Positions 45,266-56,254 of a DNA stretch of 64,000 nucleotides are shown here, in pieces. A program made the translations under genes and the position numbers. Numbering within the stretch: the first letter of the stretch is position 1; each line of letters opens with the position of its first letter. The DNA comes from Prorocentrum cordatum (taxonomy: Eukaryota > Sar > Dinophyceae > Prorocentrales > Prorocentraceae): positions 272,861-336,860 of the forward strand of contig CAUYUJ010004014.1 in the NCBI GenBank assembly GCA_963575745.1. The letters are read 5' to 3'. The notes below the pieces were generated by a model. The model did no database searches and was not told the origin of the DNA. It saw nothing but the letters and a program-made list of their open reading frames with translations.

Positions 45266-45410
45266 TTTGCCTTCGCCCAATCAGGTGTCTTTGAAACCTT
45301 GCCATGCTTTTCATTTCTATGTCCCTTTCCGGGTTCGTTGGTACATCATGTTCGGAGCAGCGGTCCGCGTTGGTGGCCCGCGTGAGCCACGGCGCAAGGT
45401 CGTTGTTCTA

Positions 45411-45606
45411 GGCTTCCCAGATGGGGTCGGAGTAGCTGGGGTCGGAGGATCGCGCCGCAGCCCGATTTTCGCCACGCCGACGGCGGCGATGCATCGCCGG
45501 CGTCTCCGATGCATCGCCGATGCATCGCCGATGCATCGATGATGCATTGGCGGTGCGGCGCGATCCTCTGACACCATCTGCTCGGACCCTATCTAGGAGG
45601 CCTCTG
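45411..45606. mobile_element. Inverted-repeat element family D, copy D2
   Basis: Left GGCTTCCCAGATGGGGTCGG and right ATCTAGGAGGCC pair. A second inner pair is GTCGGAGGATCGCGCCGC against GCGGCGCGATCCTCTGAC. The centre has four CGATGCATCGCCG words, an expanded version of the D core. Confidence 0.8.
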
Positions 45607-45690
45607 GTTGTGCCACCTCGCGCAAGACCCTGTCTTTTTACTTCGCTCCGCTGGCCCTCCTGCGAAGGTGGGGTTTGCACAGGCAGGGGT

Positions 45691-45821
45691 GGACCCAAAC
45701 GGTGTTTTGGCGATTTCGTGGGCCGTTTTCGTTCCGGTTCCGTTTTGCGTTCAAGGCGGATTGAAGACAAAAGGAGGGAATACGACAACAAAACGAAAAC
45801 GAAGAACACCGTTTAGGTCAG
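45691..45821. mobile_element. Inverted-repeat element H
   Basis: The left arm ACCCAAACGGTGTTTTGGCG pairs with the right arm, whose complement reads ACCTAAACGGTGTTCTTCGT. Inner TTTTCGTT / AACGAAAA words extend the pairing. About 130 bp; TSD not evident. One arm has a relative at 17215-17285. Confidence 0.65.
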
Positions 45822-45844
45822 CCTTGTGCCCATGGGGGGAGATC

Positions 45845-46002
45845 AGGAGGGAAAGAAACACACAGACACAATGAATCGTCGATTCCCCAGAAAATATAGG
45901 AAAATATGGGAAGTGGGGGGAAGACAAAAACCCAGAAAGTATGAGAAAATATGGGGAATCATTTTATTTGTGTGTACTTATTTGTGTGTCCTGGGGCCCC
46001 TT
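45845..46002 (+). repeat. Dispersed repeat G, copy 3
   Basis: AGAAACACACAGACACAAT near the start, AAAATATGGGAAGTGGGGGG in the middle, CCTGGGGCCCCTTGA at the end, as in copies at 789 and 34668. Confidence 0.82.
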
Positions 46003-47014
46003 GAGGAGAGGACGCATCGCCCCTCCATCGCCCACTCGAGAGCCCATTGGGGCCCGGGCCCCCCACCCAGCCCAGGAGCGCGCGGCGTCGCTGTCGGAGG
46101 CCTATCGCAGACCTGTCGGCGAAGGGATGGGCGTGTTCTCCACCACCACCACCATAAGTTGGCAGGGGGGGGTCTTCTTCCTCCTCCTCCTCCTCCTCCT
46201 CCTCCTCCTCCGCCTCCTCCTCCTCCCCCTCTTCCTCCTCCTCCTCCTCCTCCTCCTCCTCCACGTCCTCCTCCTGCTCCTTCCCCCCTCCAACATATGG
46301 TGGAGTTGGTGGTGGCGGAAAACAGGCTCATCACGAAGTGTCGCCGATTCGAGATCATTGTCTCCCCCCTCCTGAGCCAGTCACTTGGCGTCGACCTTCC
46401 TCAAGGGAGGGGGGGGGAGAGAGGGAGGCAGGGATGAAGAGGCACCTCCGCTCACCCCAGCCTGGGGGGGGCCCGCTTTCACTCCCGCAGCCGCGAGCCG
46501 GCGGAAACATCCAATGTGATGGCAAGTCTATTATGTAGTCGATCCCCTACTCGACCCTGAGTTTGGGGCCGATGGCGGATCGATGACACCCGGGACCGAG
46601 GAGGGGGAGACGAGGAGGAGGGGATGAAGAGATAGCGATGTTGCTCTCCGTCCCTCGTCGCCATGGCTGGATTCGTACCGAGTGCTTGGTCTGAGCGCAT
46701 CCCACAACAGGTCTGGGGAGCATCTGTACTGGTACCGATTGAGGGTCCCTGTCTGATGAAGAGTCATCGAGGGGACGAGGAAGAGGAGGAGGAGGATCGA
46801 TGGTACTTGATCGATGCCGATACGTACTGGATTCAAGATGAGGACAGGACGGGGAATGGGTCATCGTTGATCGAGGAAGAGGAGGAGGAGGAGGAGGAGG
46901 AGGAGGAGGAGGAGGAGAAGGGGTGCTGAGCAGCAGCAGGAGGAGAGCAGATGGGGGGAAGATGGGGCCTGCCCCGAGAGCAGGGCCCCCGCCTCGTTGG
47001 TATCCCTCCTTTTT
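46003..47014. other. No gene recognised; CTC and GAG microsatellites
   Basis: (CTC)n at about 46171-46266 and (GAG)n at about 46875-46920, with unassigned mixed DNA between. The two tracts are complementary but 600 bp apart. Confidence 0.55.
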
Positions 47015-48760
47015 CCCAAAAGGCCGTGAGCCCAGGGTACTCCTTTCGGAGTTTCCCCCCAGGCCTCGACGGCTGTAGTGCCGGCGAATTTCAAGGTTGA
47101 GGATGTCCCGAGCGAAACGCTTGTTTTGCAGACAATGTTGAGGATGTCTCGAGCGAAAGTCTTGTTTTGTGTTTCAGATTGCTTAGGGCCGGCGAACTTA
47201 TTTTTGAGGATGTCTCGAGCAAAACTCTTGTTGTTCAGAATGTGTTGAGGATGTATCGAGCGAAACGCTTGTTTTGTGTTATAGATTGTCTTCTCCTGGG
47301 GACCAGAATTGGATCTCTCAAGTGAAATGCTTGTTTTCACGTGCCCAGGTCTTGAGGATCTCTCGAGCGAGACGCTTGACTGCACGCGTCCAGGTTGCCC
47401 GAGCAGATGTCTACCATAAGGATGTGTTGAGAATGTCTCGAGCGAGACGCTTGTTTTCGGCGTCCAGGTGTTGAGGATGTCTTGATCAAGACGTTTGCTT
47501 GCACGTGTCCAGGTTGCCCAGGGGGATGTCTAGCATGAGGATGTGTTGAGGATGTCTCGAGCGAACCGATTGTTCTAACGTGTCCAGGTCGCCCAGGTAG
47601 ATTTCTAACATGAAGATGTGTTGAGGGTGCCTCGAGCGAGACGTTGGCTGTCACGTGTCCAGGTCGCTCAGGCGGATACCTAGCATGAAGAGGTGTTGGA
47701 CGTCTAACATGAAGATGTGTTGAGGATGTCTCGAGCGAACACCTTGGTGTCACGCGTCCAGGTCGACTAGGCGGATGTCTAGCATGAGGATTTGTTGAGA
47801 ATGCGTTAAGCGACACGCTTGCTTTCGCGTGTCCAGGTCGCCCAGGCGGATGTCTAGCATGTGGATGTGGGCAGGATGTCTCGAGCGAAACGCTTGTTCC
47901 CAGCCGTGTCCCGTGGCACGTCCATTGGCACGTTCCGCAGCGCGTCCCCTTGGCACGTCCGGCGGTGCGTCCCCGTGGCACGACCTTTGGCACGTCCCGT
48001 GGCGCGTCCCTTGGGACGTTCCGCGGCGCGTCCTCCTGGCATGTCCTCCTGTCAAGTAGCTTTGGGACAGCCACTATGTACTCAGGCAGCTCGAGCTTAA
48101 GATCCAAATCAGTTCGGTCAGGACTCTGATGCAAAGGAAGACTCGATCCACAACGCTATAGAGCACAATCGCGGCATGGCACATCGCAATTCAGCATGGC
48201 GCAGCACAGCACAGCCCTCGGCACGGTACATCAAGATCGATACATTCAGCATTGCAAATTGGCACGTTGCGCGGCGCGTCCCGTGGCGAGTCCCATTGGC
48301 ACGTCGCGCGGCGCGTCCCCTGGCGCGTCCCGTGGCACGTCCATTGGCGCGTTCTGTAGCGCGTCCTTTTGGCACGTCGCGCGGTGCGTCCCCATGGCAC
48401 GTCCACTGGCGCGTCGCCTGGCGCGTCCCTTGAGACGTTCCACGGCGCGTCCTCCTGGCATGTCCCCCTGTTAAGTAGCTCTGGGGCAGCTACTGTGTGC
48501 CCAGGCAGCTCGAGCTTAAGATCCAAATCAGTTTGGTCAGGACTCGGATGCAAAGGAGGATTCGATCCGCAATGCTATAGAGCACAATCGCGGCATGGCA
48601 CATCGCAATTCAGCATGGCGCAGCACAGCACAGCCTCCGGCACCGTACATCAAGATCGATACAAACATTGCAAGTGCCCGCCGCCCAAGCAGGCGTCTTT
48701 GAAACGTTGCCATGATTTACAGTTCTGTAAGCCTTTCCGGGTTCGTGGGTCGATCATGTT
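47015..48760 (+). repeat. Composite element VII
   Basis: Diverged head (CCCAAAAGGCCGTGAGCCCA), short leader with four GTCTCGAGCGAAA-type motifs, 75 bp array (47290-47880), 12 bp array and core (core 48035-48258), second 12 bp array and core (core 48460-48672), then the tail with CCTTTCCGGG at 48732-48741. The next composite starts immediately after the tail. Confidence 0.8.
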
Positions 48761-50319
48761 CTTGGAAAAGGCGTGGGCCCAGGGTTATCTTTTACATGGT
48801 TCCCCCCCTGGGACGCCTTGAAGATGGTCGGCGAAATTAACTTGCGATAACTAACGAAGTCGAAGAGGGTTGGCGAATGGACATTTGAGGATGTCCTTAG
48901 CGAGACGCTGGTGTTTGAACTTCCGATCGATAAAGCACATGGTATGATAAGCATGTTCGTTTGTCGCAGAATTCTCGAACGGACGCTTGTGTTGTATAAT
49001 GTGTTGAGGATGTCTCGAGCGAAACACTTGTTTTGGAGACTTCCGCTAACCTGGACGCCCAAGGATGCCCCAGAGTGCGGACGCAGCGTTAAAGACGACG
49101 AATATTGGCCCAGGGAGAGCGGGCACGGCGTAATTGATTTGGGATTGTGGCCGTGGGAGCGCGGGCGCAGCGTAATTTACATTGGATCGTGGCCTTGGAG
49201 CGCGGACGCACTTTAATTTACAATGGATCCTGGCCCTGGGAGCGCGGACGCAGTGACATTTACTTTGGATTTTGGCCTTGGGGGAGCGGACACAGCGTAA
49301 TTCACGAGGGGGCCTGCCCTTGGGAGCGCGAACGCAGTTTAATTCGCGAGGGAGCGCGGCCCTGGGAGCGCGGACGCAGCGTACTTTATTAGGGATCGTG
49401 GCCCAGGGAGGTCAGACGCAGCGTAGTTTACGATGGACCGTGGCCCAGGAAGCGCGGGCGAAGCCTAATGTACGATGCATCGTGGCCTTGGGAGTGCTGA
49501 CGCAGTTTGAGTTACAAGGGATCGCGGCCCTTGGGGGGGCTGACGCAGCGTAAGATATTAGGGAGCGTGGCCCTCGGAGCGCGGACGCAGCGTAATTCAC
49601 GAGGGAGCGCGGCCCTGGGAGTGCGGACGCAGCGTACTATACTAGAGATCGTGGCCCAGGAAGATCGGACGCAGCGTAATGTACGATGGATCGTGGCCCT
49701 GGAAGCGCGGACGCAAAGTAATGTACGAGGGATCCTGGCCTTGGGTCAGGGGCGTCCCGCGGCACGTTCCCTGACGCGTTCCTTGGCACGTTCCCTGGCG
49801 CGTCGCCTGACAGGTTCCCTGGCACGTTTCGGTTCGCGTCCCGTGGCGAGTCCCGCTGGCACGTCGCGCGGCGCGTCCCTTGGCACACCCCGTGTCCGTT
49901 GGCACGTTCAGTGGCGCGTCCCCTTGGCATTTCCCGCGGTGCGTCCCCATGGCACGACCTTTGGCACGTCCCGTGGCGCGTCCCTTGGGACGTTCCGCGG
50001 CGCGTTCCCCTGGCATGTCCTCCTGTCAAGTAGCTCTGGGGCAGCCACTATGTGCTCAGGCAACTCGAGCTTAAGATGCAAATCAGTTCGGTCAGGACTC
50101 GGATGCAAAGGAGGACTCGGTCCACAACGTTATCGAGCGCAATCGCGGCATGGCACGTCGCAATTCAGAGCGGCGCAGCACAGCACAGCCTTTGGCACGG
50201 TACATCAAGACCGATCCATTCAGCATTGCAAGTGCCCGTCGCCCCATAATGTGTTTTCAAGACGTAGCCGTGCTTTACAGTTCTGGATTCCTTTCCAGTT
50301 TCGTGGGTCAATCTTGGTA
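48761..50319 (+). repeat. Composite element VIII
   Basis: Diverged head (CTTGGAAAAGGCGTGGGCCC), leader with the GATCGATAAA word also seen in composites I-III, 42 bp array type 1 (49080-49745), 12 bp array (49747-50020), core (50020-50232) and a diverged tail (CCTTTCCAGTTTCGTGGGTC). It sits tail-to-head with composite VII. Confidence 0.78.
49080..49745 (+). repeat. 42 bp array type 1, long copy
   Basis: About 16 units of 42 bp containing GGGAGCGCGGACGCAGCGTA and GGGATCGTGGCC words. Homologous to 35590-35835. The open frames are a consequence of the 42 bp period. Confidence 0.92.
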
Positions 50320-50538
50320 TCAATGGCGGCGTCGTCCTCCGTCCCCCCACTAAACTGCAGGCCGCCCGATGAGATGAACCCCGAGGGGTCTTTAGTTGTG
50401 TCTTCCATGTTCCCCTTAGCTGGGAACAAACTCGCCCCTCCTCGTCCTCATGGTCCTCCTCCTCCTCATCCTCCTCCTATTTCTCTTCATCCCCCCCCCC
50501 TCCTCCGCCTGCTTGTCCTCTTTGTCGTTATCGTAGTA

Positions 50539-50570
<32 letters not shown>

Positions 50571-50585
50571 GGCGGGGATTGTGTT
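50320..50585. other. No gene recognised; GTC tract
   Basis: CT-rich DNA with TCCTCCTC words (50430-50520), then a (GTC)n tract at about 50535-50572. Confidence 0.5.
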
Positions 50586-51425
50586 CCATCTATGGTTGGG
50601 TGGGCTGCATAATGTTGGAAGGTTCTTTCTCCAAGGGGATAACCCATTGTGAGCTACTCTACACGCGGGAGGCGTCGTGAGCATCGTCCAATGAGGATTT
50701 CAATAGGGATGAGCGGCGGTGATTGTAGTCGTGGTTGGAATCGTGATTGTAATGATGATTGTGTGCGCGATTGCAGCTGTAATCGTAGCCGTGGTTGTAG
50801 TCCTAACCATCGTCGTAGTCGTAGTCGTCCTCGTGGTCGTCGCGGCGGCGTGGTTTCCCCACCAGTGGTGGGCGGGCTGAATAATGGTCGGGGATCGTCC
50901 CCCCTGGGGATCGTCCGTTGTGGGCTCCCCTACATGCGCGAGGATATGTGAGCAGTGTCTCACGGGGATTGCAATACGAAACAGTGATTGTGGTTGTAGT
51001 CGTGGTAGTTGTGGTTGCAACCGCGACGGTAAACGCGATTATAGTGGCGATTCTAGTCGTAATCGTAGCCGTGGTTGTCGTCGTCGTCGCCGCGGCGAAG
51101 ATTTGTCCCCACTAGTGGTGGGCGGGCTGGATAATGGTGGGGTCTCTGTCCCGCTTGGCATAATCCACCCGAGGGCTACCCTACACGCGTGTGGGCATCT
51201 CCTCACGAGGATTGCAATCGGAATCCTTGGTTGTGGTTGTAGTCGTGGTTGTAGTTGTGGCCGTACTAGCGATTGCAATCGTGAGTAAAGTCGCGAGTGT
51301 AGTCTTGATCGTAGTCGTGGTTGTAGTCCTAATCGTAGTCGTAACCGCAGTCGTAGTCGGAAGGTCAATCGTAGCCGCAGTCGTCGTCGTCGTTGTTGTG
51401 CGGCGGGCGCCGCGGAGAAATAAGT
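50586..51425 (+). repeat. Three-copy 250 bp module with GTAGTCGTGGTT tracts
   Basis: Blocks near 50590, 50863 and 51108 share GGTGGGCGGGCTG, AATGGTGGGG and CTACACGCG-type words, each followed by a degenerate hexamer tract of GTAGTCGTGGTT / GTAATCGTAG. The copies are diverged, with the hexamer part longest in the first and third. Confidence 0.72.
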
Positions 51426-51430
51426 TCTGG

Positions 51431-51605
51431 CACTGCACCCTAGGCGATGCTTAAGAAAACCTAAGTTTTCGTCCAGAGTCTCGATTATTCTTAACGTTTC
51501 GATGTGAATCCCAAGATTTCAATCGAAATTCTGGGTTTTTATTCAAATTCTGGGACTATGAATTTCTTAGCCCATGATTTCTTAAGCATTTCGCAGGGTG
51601 TAGTT
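51431..51605. mobile_element. Inverted-repeat element K
   Basis: The left end CACTGCACCCTAGGCGATGC continues TTAAGAAA; the right end is its approximate complement (ACTACACCCTGCGAAATGC then TTAAGAAA). AT-rich centre. About 175 bp. The CACTG start recalls CACTA-type ends, but the right end does not complete it and no clean TSD is visible. Confidence 0.7.
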
Positions 51606-53766
51606 GGTGCGACCTTGGTCCATCAATAAGGTTGGCCAGCACATCGTTGTTTCCAACGATCGGGGGGGTCTAAAAACCTACTGGGGTTACGGATGTGTTT
51701 CACTCCAGAGCAACATATGTGGTCAGCCCCGTCCTATTTCAATCATGTACGGTCTCTTATGTTGTCCGCCGCTCATCCTCTTGGCGGGCCGCAACCCAAA
51801 CCACATTCACCCCGTTTACTATGTCACGCGTCTACATGTTCCTCCCGAGTGGTTTGTACATTTCTCGTTTTCTTCCCTGCCCTCTTCGTCCAGTGCCGTG
51901 CGCCTGCATCGCGAGGATACTCCATAAACGAGAGGAAGCTTGCTGTGGACCTTCCAGCTCCTCTTGTGCGCCCGCGCCTGCAATTGCTGGCTATTCTAAC
52001 GTGGTAGGGCCCGCGCTGGGCCGACTATCACTCGAAGAGGGGGCGGTACGCATGACTCAGGTCAGCATGAAGTGAAATGGGTTTTGGACGATCGAGGAGG
52101 CACGGGTTCGAAGTTCGAGGTTGCTGGTGTTTGTATGTTTTCACGTTTCTTGGGTCTCACGGGGGGCGTCTCGCCGCCACGGGTGGAATTCACCGACGAG
52201 AGCGTTTGTGCGAACGCAGTTGGGACAGGTGTGTGTGTGTGGGGGGGGGGGAGGGAGCAGCGGATCTCAAGGTTGCCGTGCAGAAATGTTGCCTCGGTGG
52301 GGGCCCTCGTTTTCTGGCGCCCTGGGCTCCTCTGAGGGCCTTGGACCCCTGAGAAGGCTACTCGGGATGGAACGTTGGTGCCGGGGAGAGCTTGTGGTCC
52401 AGAGCCCGAGTTCTCCAAGACAATTTGTTTTGCTTGTCGATCAGGGGGAGGGGAGTGCTGACTAGCTCTCGGGGGGGAAGCCCATGGAGGGGGATCGAGT
52501 CGGAGAGGGGGAGGCCTCGTTCTACCTCGGCGCATTGGGAGCACATGTTCACGCTGGTGTCTGCCATGCCGCCTGTGGCGGATGTGCTCCAGGTGCGCTC
52601 GTCTGGAAGGGCGCCCCCCTCTTCGCCAAGCCCCCATCCCGTCCTCCGCCTGCATCGGCGTCTCCTCCCCGCCCCTCCTCGTCCTCAGATTCCTCCTGAT
52701 CCCTCTCGTGTTTCCGCTCGTGCGAGATCGGCTCGACCTGGCCCGACGCATAGCCCTCCTCCTCTCGATCCTCCTCATCCTTGGGCCCGTCCGCTCTCTC
52801 CTCCTCCCCCGTCCGGCTCGGTTCTCTCGGAGCCTCTTCCTCCCCGCCGTCCCGGTGGCCCCCGTCCTCCCCGCAGCCCCCCGAAGGTCCCCAGAGACTT
52901 CCTCCAAGGGGCCGCCCGCGACCTCTGCAGGGCCTCTGGAGATCATCTTAGATCTGGGCGTAACGGCGACGACGACGACGAGTTCTCGACGGCGAAGACA
53001 ACGAGTTTTCGATGTCATCTACAAATCGACGAGTTCCCCAGGTTTGGAATTACTTTCGCGGCCCGTTCCGCGCCCTGGGACCTCCCAAACCAGCCCGGGA
53101 TGAGTAGGGTCGACAGCTCTGGGGACCCGCGTGTCACGAAAGATCGTGACGTCGGAGATCTGCGTCATTACACGCCGATCGCTGAAAGTAGATATTTCTG
53201 GATTCCCAGATCTCAATCTACTTCAAGCGCCTTCCTACTTCGAGAATCGATACGTGCGTGTTGTTTTTGTTATTCGTTGGATGGGCCCGAACCCAATATG
53301 ATTTCTCCGCCTTCCTACTTCATGTTTCCACCTACTTCCGACTGGTTGTTATCCTTATTTTTCTTCGCTTGTCCTCCGCTGCCTCCCTCACCTCTCCCTC
53401 GTCACTCTCCGCTTCCCTTTCCTCTCCCCCCCTTCTCGCCATCCCCCTCCGCCTCTCACTCCTCCCTTTTATACGTGTCCGACTCTCCTTCCTGCCCCGC
53501 TTTTGGCCGAAGAGCGCGCCTGGCAGAAAACAGCGCCTTCCCGTCTCTCCCGCTCTCGTTCCCCCTTCCCCCCCTCGTCCTCTCCCCGCTTCGCCCTCGC
53601 GCTCCCCCTCTCCACGGATATTCGACCTCATGGTTGTTCGTGGTTGCCTGGCCAGTCGACCTAGCCCAGGGGGGCACGACATGGGCCGACCGCTCGGAAA
53701 GTTTTGCCGTCAGCGGTGTTTCCTCAGTGTTGGAAGTATTCCTGGTGTCTGCGAAGGAGTAGTGCT
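51606..53766. other. Longest mixed-sequence stretch, no gene recognised
   Basis: Apart from CT-rich patches (52620-52880, 53370-53620) and a short G-run (52240) this is not obviously repetitive. The longest plus-strand frame (52392-53762, 456 codons) runs across CT-rich DNA and is Pro/Ser-rich; a 318-codon frame overlaps it on the minus strand. Neither has a motif I recognise. If the window holds a divergent gene, this is one of the better places to search. Confidence 0.3.
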
Positions 53767-53902
53767 AATGATGATGACGGCGTGGAATGACAACGATGAC
53801 GATGATGCTGGCAATGACGACGGTTGTCATGATAATGACGATGGCTATGATGGTGGTGATGATGATTATGATGATGATGATGATGGTGGTGATGATGCTG
53901 CT

Positions 53903-53980
<78 letters not shown>

Positions 53981-54570
53981 TAGCGAGGACGATGACGATG
54001 ACGGTTACGAGTGCAACGATGTTGATGATGGTAGCCATGGCGGTCATGATGAGGTTGGTAGCGATGTTGATGGTGGTGATGATGTTGGTGATGATGTCGT
54101 TGAGGATGACGATGATAGTGTTGTTGCTGGTGCTGGTGCTGATGATGATGATGATGCTGCTAATGATAATGGTGATCGTGCTGGCTGTGTTTATGGTGGT
54201 GATGGTGGTGATACTGGAGGTGGCGAGTATGCTGGCGATGACGATCATGGTGTTGATAATGGATGTAATGACGATGATGATCACGATACGCTATCATCGT
54301 CACCACCACAGCCACCACCACCACCGTCATCAGCATCATCATAACGATAATCAGCATCCTCATGATTATCAGCATCAGCATCAGCACTATTATCATCATC
54401 ATAAGCATCAGCATCATCATCAGCACCAGCATCATCAGCACCAGCAACATCAGCATCATCATCATCATCGTCATCATCGTCATCGTCATCGTCATCGTCA
54501 TCATCACCATCGTCGTCGTCATCATCAGCATCATCCTCATCATCAGCAGCATTAACATCACCATCATCCT
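53767..54570. repeat. GAT microsatellite switching to ATC
   Basis: From about 53767 to 54285 the plus strand is GAT/GGT-rich with a pure (GAT)n tract at about 53912-53978. From about 54290 to 54570 it is ATC/CAT-rich. The halves are roughly complementary, so the whole could fold back. Frames give poly-Met, poly-Asp and poly-His and are not genes. Confidence 0.92.
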
Positions 54571-54982
54571 CGCATTCATCTGCAGTGGTCTGGCCCCCGA
54601 GCAGAGCGGCGGACTCCCCACTCTTCGGCCGCGCGTTCCGGGCAATCCCCTCTCGCCCTCGCTTGTTCTGCGAGGTTCGGCCAGACTGGCGCCGCTCGGC
54701 CCAGCCTTTTCAATCGCCGTCCGCCATCGCGGGGCGGGGGAATCTCAGCACAACGGGCGGGGGGGACGCCAATCGTGCCGAGGCGACCTCTCCCCGGAGG
54801 TCAAAACGCTGCTCTCAGGGGCAACGTCAGGGGGGGGGGGGGACAGACTCGGGAACATGCGGATTCCCCCAAGAGCCCGGCCTGTCCAGGAACATGCCGA
54901 CTCGCTAGGTATCGTGGGCCTGCGGCTGGCCTTCTCGGCGATGCATCGCCGATCCCGGTCCGATGTTGTCCGCCCCCGAGTG
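54571..54982. other. No gene recognised
   Basis: Mixed GC-rich DNA. A GGCGATGCATCGCCGATCCC word near 54935 matches the family D core, without its ends. Confidence 0.45.
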
Positions 54983-55113
54983 CTTGGCATCGCTCGGACG
55001 TGTGCGTTTTTTCCTCGGCGAGGACCATCGAGGAGCAGCCTTGATCATTTGGCGAACAAACCACGCACGAAGCCGAAAAAAGCACAGGGAAGGGACGTCC
55101 GAGCGATGGCCAG
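54983..55113. mobile_element. MITE family A, copy A8
   Basis: Full-length copy with ends CTTGGCATCGCTCGGACGT and complement. The flanks do not match, probably because a second, degraded family A copy directly abuts it. Confidence 0.88.
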
Positions 55114-55114
55114 A

Positions 55115-55221
55115 CTCGGACGTGTGCAGCTAGGACCCTCGAGGAGCATCCCGGGTCAGCCCGCGACACGCAATCGCGCGACACACCGAAGGTGTGCGCG
55201 TGGAAGGGGCGTCCGAGCGAC
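55115..55221. mobile_element. Degraded MITE family A copy adjacent to A8
   Basis: Starts CTCGGACGTGTGC, contains CTCGAGGAGCATCC and ends GGGGCGTCCGAGCGACGG. About 107 bp with a rearranged centre. It may be a tandem duplicate of A8 or an older insertion. Confidence 0.65.
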
Positions 55222-55820
55222 GGCGAGGGGGAGGTCGTGCAAGGCCGAACGTTTCGTGTCGAGGGCCGGGAGCTCGTGGCCCCACCGCCGGCGCCTTCCA
55301 GGGCTCGCGGCGGAGCGCGGGCACGCGGCGGCGGCCATCGTCACTCGCCCCCCCTCGCTCATTGTACCGACAAGGACAAAACGGGATAGGTGTATACTGT
55401 CTGCGGTCCACGCGGACTTCTTCGATCTGCGGTGGACCCTCCCCCCATTTTCCTCCTCCTCCTCCTCCTCCTCCTCCTCCTCCTCCTCCTCCTCCTCCTC
55501 CTCGGACCCCAATCTGGGAGGTCCAGGCGAGGATCGGTCGGGCCGCCCCCTGGCGCGCTCCGCGCGCGGGGGGCGGCGCCGCAGGCACCGCCGAGCACTT
55601 CTGTGCATGCCGGCGTTCCTCCCTCCACCGCGCGGTGTCGGGAGCCAGGGCCCGCGTCGTGACGGCAGGGGCCCGCCGTGCCCACGCGCGCTCGGTCGCC
55701 GCCGGGGCGCGGGGGTGGTGGCGCTCTGCCCTCCCCCTCGCGGGTCAACGGCCGGCCAGAGGGCCGTCCCTCTCCTGGGCAATGTTCGGACGTGTTTTTC
55801 ACCAAGAGGGCATGTCAGAG
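55222..55820. other. No gene recognised; CTC tract
   Basis: GC-rich DNA with (CTC)n at about 55447-55504. No repeat family or protein motif. Confidence 0.5.
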
Positions 55821-55924
55821 CCCCGAATCATCAGGGGTAACTCGGGTCAGGGCTAACTCGGGTTTGTTTTTCGGGAATCCAAACCCGAGTTACCCCGGAC
55901 CCGAGTTACCCCGGATAATTCGGG
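55821..55924. repeat. Near-perfect 104 bp hairpin
   Basis: A left arm of about 45 bases contains two GGTAACTCGGG-type words and pairs with a right arm containing two CCCGAGTTACC words. The loop is about 12 bases. The outermost bases are CCCGAAT / ATTCGGG. It could be a tiny foldback element; no TSD identified. Confidence 0.88.
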
Positions 55925-56254
55925 CGCCCAAGCATAGGCCCAGGTGCCTCTTTCGGTGTGGGAAAGCTGTCCCCAGTGCCAAGTTCGAAGAGGGCCGGCG
56001 GAGTTATCTGCGACGAGGTCGAGGAGGGCCAGCGGATCAGATGTTGAGGATATCCCAGGCGAAACGCTGGTTGTTGAAATTCCGACCGATGGAACACATG
56101 GTCAAGTGATCATTTTCGTGTGCTGTGGATGTCTCGAGCGAAACGCTTGTTTCGGAGATTTGGTTGAGGATTTCTCGAGCGAAACGTTTGTTGTATCCTT
56201 TTGATTGCTCCTCTCCTGGGGCTCGAGTCCTTGCCGTTATGCGCATGTTCCTGT

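Larger units (their letters stand above)
41782..45353 (+). repeat. Composite element VI (largest copy)
   Basis: Head CCCGGAAAGTGCGTGGTCCC, leader with GGGCCAGCGAA words and one GATGTCCCGAGCGAAGCGTT motif, then a 63 bp array (42100-43640), a 42 bp array type 2 (43735-43970), a 75 bp array (43970-44390), two 12 bp + core blocks (cores 44650-44880 and 45085-45265) and a tail with a perfect CCCTTTCCGGG (45323-45333). About 3.6 kb. It holds more satellite types than any other copy. Confidence 0.78.

Noticed and set aside
49507-50652. A 381-codon open frame with a 14-residue repeat (TQRN-type)
   Set aside because: The 42 bp array followed by the 12 bp array keep a frame open; it then runs into the core and CT-rich DNA with no domain.
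53767-54570. A His/Met/Asp-rich protein over the GAT/ATC region
   Set aside because: Residue runs follow directly from the trinucleotide repeat, and frames exist on both strands.
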